Source of the DNA: Ensifer adhaerens
Lineage (GTDB): Bacteria; Pseudomonadota; Alphaproteobacteria; Rhizobiales; Rhizobiaceae
Reading direction: 5' to 3'
Length of the DNA stretch: 64,000 bases
Assembly (NCBI RefSeq): GCF_000697965.2
Contig: NZ_CP015881.1
Span: forward strand, 62,001-126,000
The position numbers and the translations under genes were made by a program. The notes beneath the pieces are model-generated. The model saw only the letters and a program-made list of their open reading frames with translations, searched no databases and was not told the origin of the DNA. Positions 57,324-64,000 of the stretch are shown one piece after another; the first letter of the stretch is position 1; the number at the start of each line of letters is the position of its first letter.

Positions 57324-58568
57324 ATGATCCACGCCGATGACGGCTCACTGTCCCAGGAACAGCGAATGATGCGCGACAGCTGCCGCGCCTTCGTCGACGA
57401 CGCGGTGACGCCTTTCATTCGATCGAACTGGCAGCGCGAATGGGACATGAGCCCGGGTGAGCGGCTGCCGCGCTCGATCCTGGAGGGCGCCGAAACGATC
57501 GGCGTCCGCACGCTCGGCGTGCCGGAAGCCTATGGCGGCGTCGACCTGGAGCGCGAGACAGAGGTTAGAACCTTCGCGCTGATCTCCGAAGAAATCGCTC
57601 GTGGCGACTCCGGCCTTGCCGACAAGCTGGTGCAGAACTGGAAGGTTTCGATCCTCCTGCGCGAATTCGCGCCAAGGCACCTGCAGGACAAGTGGTTTCC
57701 GCGCCTTCTGGCGGACCCGCAGTTCCTGCTGGCCCATTGCCTTACCGAGCCGCGCGGCGCTTCGGACCGCTGGCTACCCTACAATGTGCCCGAGGCGGCG
57801 ATGCACACGAAGGCCGTGCTCAAGGACGGGCACTGGGTGATCAACGGCCGCAAGCAGTTCATCTCGAACGGCTTCGATGCGAGCCTCTACGTCGTCTATG
57901 CCAATACGGACTCCTCCGTCGGCATGCTGCAGGGAACCTCGAGTTTCCTCGTGCCGCGCGACACGCCGGGCCTGACGGTGACGAAATGCAACGAGACCAT
58001 GGGCTGCCGTTTCATGAACAACGGCGAGCTGGTGTTCGAAGACTGCCGGGTGCCGGCGGATCACCTTCTCGTCCAGAACACAGCCCTTGGCAGCGCCGGG
58101 CAGTATTTCCGCGCCGGCAAGATCATCCAGGCGGCCAAGAACCTCGGCGTCGGCGTCGCCTGCTTCGAGCGCACGGCCGACTATGTCCAGAACTATGTGC
58201 AGGGCGGGCGTATTCTCATCAAGCACCAGGCGGTGGCGCTCAGGCTCGCCGACATGGCGACCCGGATCGAGGCGGTGCGCGCGCTGATCGAGCGGGCGTC
58301 GAGGGCCGTCGACGAGCGGCATCCGGACATGGATATTCTTTGCAACATGGCCAAGGTCTACGCGTCGGAGGAGATCATGAAGGTCGCGACCCACGCGCTG
58401 GAACTGCATGGCGGCAACGGCGCAATGCTGGAGTTCGGCATCGAGAAGCTGTTCCGCGACGCCGCCATCTTCCTGCACATGGACGCGACCGTCGATGTCA
58501 GCCGGATGAAGATCATCAAGACCATGTTCCCGGCAACCGCCGGCAAATACGCAGGCCCTGAAAACTAG
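57324..58568 (+). CDS. Acyl-CoA dehydrogenase family protein
   Basis: A 414-residue flavoprotein. N-terminal helices, a beta-domain with LAHCLTEPRGASD (FAD contact) and a C-terminal helical domain with HALELHGGNGAMLEFGIEKLFRDA are all present. The usual catalytic glutamate motif (YEGT) is replaced by HMDATVD, putting Asp in the place of Glu, and no alternative base is evident in the helix-G position. It may act on an unusual CoA ester. It is the first gene of a module with EtfB, EtfA, an AraC regulator, an aldehyde dehydrogenase and ETF:quinone oxidoreductase. Confidence 0.9.
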   Translation: MIHADDGSLSQEQRMMRDSCRAFVDDAVTPFIRSNWQREWDMSPGERLPRSILEGAETIGVRTLGVPEAYGGVDLERETEVRTFALISEEIARGDSGLADKLVQNWKVSILLREFAPRHLQDKWFPRLLADPQFLLAHCLTEPRGASDRWLPYNVPEAAMHTKAVLKDGHWVINGRKQFISNGFDASLYVVYANTDSSVGMLQGTSSFLVPRDTPGLTVTKCNETMGCRFMNNGELVFEDCRVPADHLLVQNTALGSAGQYFRAGKIIQAAKNLGVGVACFERTADYVQNYVQGGRILIKHQAVALRLADMATRIEAVRALIERASRAVDERHPDMDILCNMAKVYASEEIMKVATHALELHGGNGAMLEFGIEKLFRDAAIFLHMDATVDVSRMKIIKTMFPATAGKYAGPEN

Positions 58569-58607
58569 GACCTGTCGGAGGAGTTGGCGGGCAAGGGAGG
58601 ACGAAGG

Positions 58608-59360
58608 ATGAAGATATTGGTCGCGGTGAAGCGCGTTGTCGATCCGAACGTGAAGGTGCGGCTACGGGCGGATGGCAGCGGTCTCGACCTTGCCGCCGCC
58701 AAGATGACGATGAACCCGTTCGACGAGATCGCTGTCGAAGAGGCGGTCCGTCTCAGGGAGGCGGGCATCGCCTCCGAGGTGGTCGTCGTTTCCGTCGGTC
58801 CCGAAAAGGCGACGGAGACATTACGCACTGCACTGGCGATGGGGGCCGATCGCGGCCTCCTCGTCCGGACGGAGGCGACGACCGAACCGCTGGCGGTCGC
58901 CAAAGCGCTGAGCGCCGTCGCCGGCGAAGAACAGCCGGCCCTGATCCTTCTTGGGAAGCAGGCCGTCGACGATGATTGCAATCAGACCGGACAGATGCTG
59001 GCCGCAAAACTCGGTTGGCCGCAGGCGACCTTTGCCTCGCAGCTCACCGTCAATGGCGATCGCGCCACTGTCATTCGCGAGGTCGACGGCGGATCGCAGA
59101 CGCTCGCGCTCGCCCTGCCGGCAATCGTCACGGCGGATCTGCGCCTGAACGAGCCGCGCTACCCGTCGCTGCCGAACATCATGAAGGCCAAGAAGAAGCC
59201 GCTGGAGGAAAGGCAACCTTCGGACTACGGCCTGGTCATCGAGGAGCGCCTGGAAGTCGTCCGCCTCGAAGAGCCGCCGACAAGGGCCGCCGGCATCAAG
59301 GTGAAATCGGTGGCGGAGCTTGTCGAACGGTTGAAAACGGAAGCGGGAGTGCTGGCATGA
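58608..59360 (+). CDS. etfB: Electron transfer flavoprotein beta subunit
   Basis: A 250-residue EtfB starting [20 protein letters not shown]; the AMP-binding family segment [29 protein letters not shown] and the ACAD-recognition loop region [22 protein letters not shown] are intact. It accepts electrons from the upstream acyl-CoA dehydrogenase. Start 58608 follows GGGAGGACGAAGG. Its stop overlaps the etfA start (ATGA). This copy is probably specific to this pathway, as rhizobia usually carry another. Confidence 0.94.
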   Translation: MKILVAVKRVVDPNVKVRLRADGSGLDLAAAKMTMNPFDEIAVEEAVRLREAGIASEVVVVSVGPEKATETLRTALAMGADRGLLVRTEATTEPLAVAKALSAVAGEEQPALILLGKQAVDDDCNQTGQMLAAKLGWPQATFASQLTVNGDRATVIREVDGGSQTLALALPAIVTADLRLNEPRYPSLPNIMKAKKKPLEERQPSDYGLVIEERLEVVRLEEPPTRAAGIKVKSVAELVERLKTEAGVLA

Positions 59361-60298
59361 GCGTGCTTGTCTTGGCCGAACACGGCAATGCGCAACTGGA
59401 TGAGGCAACGGCAAGGGCGGTCAGCGCCGCGCTTTGCCTCGGCAACGACGTTCACGTGCTCGTCGCGGGCAAGGGGTGTCACGACGCAGCCCTGGCTGCC
59501 GCCGGTCTCGACGGCATCTACAGGGTCCTGGTCGCGGATGGGGAAAGCCTTGCCAACCAACTTGCCGAGCCGCTCGCCGACCTGATCGTCGCCTTGTCGG
59601 GAAACTACGATGCCATCGTCGCGGCATCCACCTCGACCGGCAAGAACGTGATGCCGCGCGTCGCGGCACTGCTCGACGTCATGCAGATCTCGGACGTGAT
59701 TGCGATCGATGGTCCTGACCTGTTTCGCCGTCCGATCTACGCCGGCAACATCGTTCAGACGGTGCGCTCGAAAGACCCGAAGCGCGTTCTGACGATCCGG
59801 GCGGCGGCATTCCGGCCCGTGGGTCAGGGGAAGGCGAAGCCAATCGAGGTAGTCGACGTTGCGCCGGGCTCCTGCCGTTCGACATTCGTCGCCAATGCTC
59901 TAGCGGCTTCGGAGCGGCCCGAACTGACCTCGGCGCGCATCGTCGTGTCCGGCGGGCGCGGTATGGGCTCGGCAGACAATTTCGAGACGGTGCTCGCGCC
60001 GCTCGCCGACACGCTGGGGGCGGCATTGGGTGCGAGCCGCGCGGCCGTTGACGCCGGCTATGTCTCGAACGACCTTCAGGTCGGCCAGACCGGCAAGATC
60101 GTCGCTCCCGACCTCTACATCGCCTGCGGCATTTCCGGCGCGATTCAGCATCTGGCGGGCATGAAGGATTCGAAGGTGATCGTCGCGATCAACAAAGACG
60201 CGGAGGCACCGATCTTCCAGGTTGCCGATTATGGTCTCGTCGCCGATCTCTTCGAGGCGGTTCCCGAGTTGAAAGGGACGCTCGCAAGCGCGACTTGA
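59357..60298 (+). CDS. etfA: Electron transfer flavoprotein alpha subunit
   Basis: A 313-residue EtfA starting [25 protein letters not shown]. The FAD-binding C-terminal domain has [13 protein letters not shown] and the [58 protein letters not shown] block. It forms the FAD-containing heterodimer with EtfB and passes electrons to ETF:ubiquinone oxidoreductase, encoded at 63123. Confidence 0.95.
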   Translation: MSVLVLAEHGNAQLDEATARAVSAALCLGNDVHVLVAGKGCHDAALAAAGLDGIYRVLVADGESLANQLAEPLADLIVALSGNYDAIVAASTSTGKNVMPRVAALLDVMQISDVIAIDGPDLFRRPIYAGNIVQTVRSKDPKRVLTIRAAAFRPVGQGKAKPIEVVDVAPGSCRSTFVANALAASERPELTSARIVVSGGRGMGSADNFETVLAPLADTLGAALGASRAAVDAGYVSNDLQVGQTGKIVAPDLYIACGISGAIQHLAGMKDSKVIVAINKDAEAPIFQVADYGLVADLFEAVPELKGTLASAT

Positions 60299-60337
60299 GC
60301 AGGTGGCATCGGCACTGAGGCAAACAGGGGGGACGAG

Positions 60338-61354
60338 ATGGCAAGGACAGATGGGCAGCCGGGCGGCGATCCGGATCAGGACGTGGACGACACCCTGTCG
60401 GCGCCCTTTCGTTCCTACGCGCTCGAACGGGCCGATGCGCCTCGCTTCCACATTCGTCTGGTCGAAAAGACACAAAGGCTCTATCCGGCGCACAAGCACG
60501 ACTACTTCCAGATCGTCTATTTCATGACCGAAGCGCCGACGGCGCGCGTCGGCCTCAGATCCTACAAGCCGCAGCCGGGCTCGGTTTATTTCATCGCGCC
60601 GATGACCCCGCATCAGATGCGCTTCAGCAGCGCGTCGCGGTCCGTCGTGATCTACTTCGACCTCGATTTCCTCCGGCCGGGCATCACGCGCTCTTATCCG
60701 ATACAGGAACTGGTGCGCATTGCCCCCGAACTCACGCCCTTTGCCTGGCAGGGGCACATCGACTTTAACCTGGACGAAGCCCAGGCGGCGCGCGTCGAGG
60801 AGGCCTGCCGGGTGATGATCCTTGAGCATGCCGAGGATCGGATCTGCACGGGGGAGATCATTCGCGCCGAGCTGACGCTGATGCTCGGCAGGATCTGCCG
60901 GGCCTATGAGGATCGTTTCGACGAGTTGTCACCGGTTCTGCCGGCGATCGGCCGGGACAGCGGACATATGCGCCGGATCTCAGATTTCATCGCGGAGAAT
61001 TACCTGCGCTCGCCGACCCTCGATCAGGCGGCCGCCTACGCCAGGCTTTCCCGCAGCCGCCTCTGCGCGCTGTTGCGGCAGCATACGGGCACCAGCTTCA
61101 ACGCGCTCATCCGCGAGATGCGCATCGATGACGCGCGCGAACGCCTGGTGCTGACCGACGAGCCGATCGGGCAGATCGCCTATGCGGTCGGCTACACCGA
61201 CGAGAAGTATTTCCTGCGAGCGTTTCGAAAGTCGGTCGGAATGACGCCGACGGCCTATCGGGTGAAACGGTTGAGCGACCTCGCCGTACCCGCGACGACG
61301 CGGCGCGGTCTCGGTGCGCGGGCCCCGGGCCTGATGCCAAGGAGCAGGAGCTAG
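60338..61354 (+). CDS. AraC-family transcriptional regulator
   Basis: A 338-residue regulator. An N-terminal cupin-like ligand domain (PAHKHDYFQIVYFMTEAPTARV) is followed by a C-terminal double helix-turn-helix (YARLSRSRLCALLRQHTGTSFNALIREMRIDDARERLV and IGQIAYAVGYTDEKYFLRAFRKSVGMTPTAYR). It sits 39 bp after etfA inside the oxidation module and probably activates it when the substrate is present. Confidence 0.92.
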   Translation: MARTDGQPGGDPDQDVDDTLSAPFRSYALERADAPRFHIRLVEKTQRLYPAHKHDYFQIVYFMTEAPTARVGLRSYKPQPGSVYFIAPMTPHQMRFSSASRSVVIYFDLDFLRPGITRSYPIQELVRIAPELTPFAWQGHIDFNLDEAQAARVEEACRVMILEHAEDRICTGEIIRAELTLMLGRICRAYEDRFDELSPVLPAIGRDSGHMRRISDFIAENYLRSPTLDQAAAYARLSRSRLCALLRQHTGTSFNALIREMRIDDARERLVLTDEPIGQIAYAVGYTDEKYFLRAFRKSVGMTPTAYRVKRLSDLAVPATTRRGLGARAPGLMPRSRS

Positions 61355-61463
61355 CGGATCACACGGAACCAGCCGGACGACGGGATTGTCCGACGGACAG
61401 AGAAAAGCCTGACCGGGATGCGGTCCGGCATGTGCGGTTGATTGCAACATGGGAGGAGTAGCA

Positions 61464-62966
61464 ATGCTTAAGAATGTCGAGGATCAGGCGCGGGCGCCGC
61501 TCCGGATGTCCGGCCTGTTCGTGGGTGGGGAATTCCTGGACGACGGCGGCGCCACCACGTTCAGCGTCGAGGAGCCGGCAACCGGGGCGACGATCGCGCA
61601 TGTGACCAATGCATCGGAGGCCGACGTCGACCAGGCAGTCAGAAGCGCCCGCGGCGCCTTCCAGTCCTGGCGCGACCGTTCCCCGCGCGAGCGCGGCCAG
61701 ATCCTGCGCGAAGTCGCCGCCCATATTCGCAAGCATGTGGACGAACTTGCCGAGATCGAGGCGCGCGAAGTGGGCAAGCCACGTCGCGATGCGCTCCGCT
61801 TCGACGTGTCGTTCTGCCATGCCTGCTTCGACTATTTCGGCGGTCTCGCCGACACGATCCACGGCGAGATCCTCGATCAGGGACCGATCGAGGCGCGCAT
61901 CAACTACGAGCCCTATGGCGTAGTGGCCGCGATTCTGCCTTTCAACTGGCCGCCGATCCACTTTTCCAAGAAGTGCGCGCCGGCGCTCGCCGCCGGCAAC
62001 ACCGTCGTCATCAAGCCCGGCGAGCAGGCGCCGTTGACGGTGTTGCGCCTCGTCGAACTCGCCAATGAGATCCTGCCGCCGGGCGTTCTCAACGCGGTCG
62101 CCGGCATGGTCTCCGGCCCGGCACTTGCCGCCCATCCGCTGGTCGAGCGCATCACCTTCACGGGATCGACGATGACGGGCCGGCGCGTGCTGCAGTCGGC
62201 CGCGCAGAACCTCACCTATGCCACGATGGAGCTTGGCGGAAAGAACGCGCTGATCGTGCTTCCCGATGCCGATCTCGACGTCGCGATCAACGTTGCGCTC
62301 GAAGGCATGTTCTACAATCAGGGAGAGGCCTGCACATCGACATCGCGCATCCTCGTGCACGATAGCCTCCATGACCGGTTCCTGGAGCGGTTCGCGCGGG
62401 CGACCGAGAAGCTGGTCGTCGGCGACGGACTTGATCCGGCGACCGATATCGGCGCGATGGTCGATGCGAAGCACCGCGACAAGGTTCTGTCCTATCTCGA
62501 CATCGCGCTGAAGGAAGGAGCCCGCCTCGTCACCCAGGGCAGGTTGCCGACCGACGAGAGATTGAAGGACGGCTACTGGGTCGCGCCGACGGTTCTTGCA
62601 GATGTTACGCCTGACATGACCCCGGCGCGCGAAGAGATGTTCGGTCCGATCGCCAGCATCATGCGGTTTTCGACCGAGGAAGAGGCGATCCGCATCGCCA
62701 ATGACAGTGAATACGGCCTGACGGCGGCGATCTGCACGACCGACGAGGCCCATGCCGGCAAGATCGCAGCCAAGCTCGAAGCGGGCATGATCTTCGTCAA
62801 CAACTACATGCGCCGCGCCTTCCTCGGCTCGCCCTTCGGCGGCCAGAAGGGAAGCGGTTTCGGCCGGGAAAATACGGCGGAAACGCTGCGCGAGTTCATG
62901 CGCTCAAAGAACGTCCGGTTTCCGTCGGGCCGGGGGAGCATCCCGACCTGGCCACCGAAGGAGTGA
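61464..62966 (+). CDS. NAD(P)-dependent aldehyde dehydrogenase
   Basis: A 500-residue aldehyde dehydrogenase. The catalytic Cys is in NQGEACTSTSRILVH (about residue 290), the Glu in MELGGKNALIV, and coenzyme contacts in FTGSTMTGRRVLQSA. ATG 61464 follows GGAGGAG. It probably oxidises the aldehyde formed from the acyl-CoA dehydrogenase substrate or its precursor. It is 110 bp after the AraC gene and upstream of the ETF:quinone oxidoreductase. Confidence 0.93.
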   Translation: MLKNVEDQARAPLRMSGLFVGGEFLDDGGATTFSVEEPATGATIAHVTNASEADVDQAVRSARGAFQSWRDRSPRERGQILREVAAHIRKHVDELAEIEAREVGKPRRDALRFDVSFCHACFDYFGGLADTIHGEILDQGPIEARINYEPYGVVAAILPFNWPPIHFSKKCAPALAAGNTVVIKPGEQAPLTVLRLVELANEILPPGVLNAVAGMVSGPALAAHPLVERITFTGSTMTGRRVLQSAAQNLTYATMELGGKNALIVLPDADLDVAINVALEGMFYNQGEACTSTSRILVHDSLHDRFLERFARATEKLVVGDGLDPATDIGAMVDAKHRDKVLSYLDIALKEGARLVTQGRLPTDERLKDGYWVAPTVLADVTPDMTPAREEMFGPIASIMRFSTEEEAIRIANDSEYGLTAAICTTDEAHAGKIAAKLEAGMIFVNNYMRRAFLGSPFGGQKGSGFGRENTAETLREFMRSKNVRFPSGRGSIPTWPPKE

Positions 62967-63122
62967 GTTCTTCCTGATCCAGATCTATTGAACCGAACCT
63001 CCAGCACGGTGACGACGCCCCGTCTTCGGCTCGTCGCCGTGCGAACTTCTAGCGGTCCTCGGCGAGGGCGGCCGTCGCGTTTCGCGCGGCTCGCCTCAGT
63101 AGGGCCGCCAATTGATAGGCGC

Positions 63123-64000
63123 ATGCAGATGGTTGAACGCGAGAGCATGGAGTTCGACGTTGTGATCGTGGGTGCGGGGCCGGCGGGTCTTGCGGCGGCG
63201 ATCCGGCTGAAGCAGGTCAATCCGGAGCTTTCGGTCGTCGTGCTCGAAAAGGGCGCTGAAGTCGGTGCGCATATCCTGTCGGGCGCCGTCGTCGATCCCA
63301 TCGGCATCGACCGCTTGCTGCCGGACTGGCGCGCCGACGCCGACCATCCGTTCAAGACCGAGGTGACGGACGATCATTTCCTGTTCTTGGGACCCGCCGG
63401 CTCGATCCGCCTGCCGAACTTCCTGATGCCGCCGCTGATGAACAATCACGGCAACTACATCGTATCGCTTGGGCTCGTCTGTCGCTGGCTGGCGACCAAG
63501 GCGGAGGAACTCGGCGTCGAGATCTATCCGGGTTTTGCCGCCACCGAAGTGCTCTACAACGACGAGGGTGCGGTCATCGGGGTTGCCACCGGCGACATGG
63601 GCATCGAGCGGAACGGCGAACCGGGCCCGAACTTCGCCCGCGGCATGGCGCTCTTGGGCAAATACACGCTGATCGGCGAGGGCGTGCGCGGTTCGCTCGC
63701 CAAGCAGCTGATCGCCAAGTTCGATCTCTCGAAAGACCGCGACGTCCAGAAGTTCGGCATCGGCCTGAAGGAGCTCTGGCAGGTCAAGCCCGAGAACCAT
63801 CGTCCGGGCCTGGTGCAGCACTCCTTCGGCTGGCCGCTCGGCATGAAGACCGGTGGCGGCTCCTTCCTCTACCATCTCGAAGACAACATGGTCGCCGTCG
63901 GCTTCGTCGTGCACCTCAATTACAAGAACCCCTATCTCTTCCCCTTCGAGGAGTTCCAGCGCTTCAAGACGCATCCGGCGATCCGCGGCACGTTCGAGGG
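63123..64000 (+). CDS. Electron transfer flavoprotein-ubiquinone oxidoreductase (partial, 3' end outside window)
   Basis: The first 292 residues are visible. FAD-binding DVVIVGAGPAGLAAAIRLK, then the ETF-QO signature EKGAEVGAHILSGAVVDPIGIDRLLPDW. The frame runs to HPAIRGTFEG at the edge; the [4Fe-4S] domain would follow outside. It moves electrons from EtfAB to ubiquinone. ATG 63123 is the first good start; ATG 63129 or 63147 are alternatives, each with only weak ribosome-binding sites. Confidence 0.92.
   Translation, partial: MQMVERESMEFDVVIVGAGPAGLAAAIRLKQVNPELSVVVLEKGAEVGAHILSGAVVDPIGIDRLLPDWRADADHPFKTEVTDDHFLFLGPAGSIRLPNFLMPPLMNNHGNYIVSLGLVCRWLATKAEELGVEIYPGFAATEVLYNDEGAVIGVATGDMGIERNGEPGPNFARGMALLGKYTLIGEGVRGSLAKQLIAKFDLSKDRDVQKFGIGLKELWQVKPENHRPGLVQHSFGWPLGMKTGGGSFLYHLEDNMVAVGFVVHLNYKNPYLFPFEEFQRFKTHPAIRGTFE

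Overview
The window looks like DNA from an alphaproteobacterium of the Rhizobiales, most likely the Sinorhizobium/Ensifer group. The evidence is high GC content, rhizobial-type gene families (peptide-type ABC cassettes with many LysR, IclR, Lrp and Rrf2 regulators, DUF2000/Lrp pairs, class III cyclase-TPR proteins) and a small RNA whose hairpin loops carry anti-Shine-Dalgarno motifs, as in the alphaproteobacterial alpha-r14/'cuckoo' family. No insertion sequence, phage gene or CRISPR array was seen. The species and the replicon are inferences.

Layout. 1-9.8 kb: a catabolic and uptake island. A fused two-domain peptide-type ABC ATPase (cut by the window edge) and a SelA/DgaE-like PLP enzyme form one operon. 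A binding protein, two permeases, a cog3964-type amidohydrolase and a RidA-family protein form another. An IclR regulator and an Asp/Glu-type racemase complete the island. 9.8-28.2 kb: mostly single genes: two LysR regulators, a YcaC-like hydrolase, MFS and LysE transporters, a DUF2000/Lrp pair, a CMD/AhpD-NmrA-cupin operon with its Rrf2 regulator and three matching operator dyads, a membrane M23 peptidase, a diguanylate cyclase, an O6-methylguanine methyltransferase, a metallo-beta-lactamase alkylsulfatase-like protein, an AsmA protein and a DUF817 membrane protein.

28.7-36.9 kb is the most unusual part. A 580-residue protein built of Gln-Gly, Asn-Gly and Gly-rich repeats is followed by a 678-residue protein with its own internal repeats, then by a type I secretion ABC transporter with a long disordered N-terminus and a HlyD-type adaptor. 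This reads as a dedicated secretion operon for low-complexity surface or matrix proteins. Right behind it lies an approximately 155-nt small RNA gene with four hairpins, each showing CTCCTCCC in its loop, the last being a rho-independent terminator.

37-44.5 kb: a small membrane protein, an aldo/keto reductase, a class III adenylate cyclase-TPR gene broken by a one-base frameshift, VOC and OsmC proteins, an isoprenylcysteine-methyltransferase-like protein, a tiny lipoprotein, and a gluconate permease/gluconokinase pair. 44.6-55 kb: a complete selenocysteine module. Formate dehydrogenase genes fdoG (with an in-frame UGA and a recognisable SECIS hairpin), fdoH, fdoI and fdhE, then selA, selB and the tRNA-Sec gene run in one direction, with selD divergent. 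55-64 kb: an exported amidohydrolase, then a self-contained oxidation module (acyl-CoA dehydrogenase-like enzyme, EtfB, EtfA, AraC regulator, aldehyde dehydrogenase and an ETF:ubiquinone oxidoreductase cut by the right edge) that would pass electrons from a CoA-ester-type substrate to the quinone pool.
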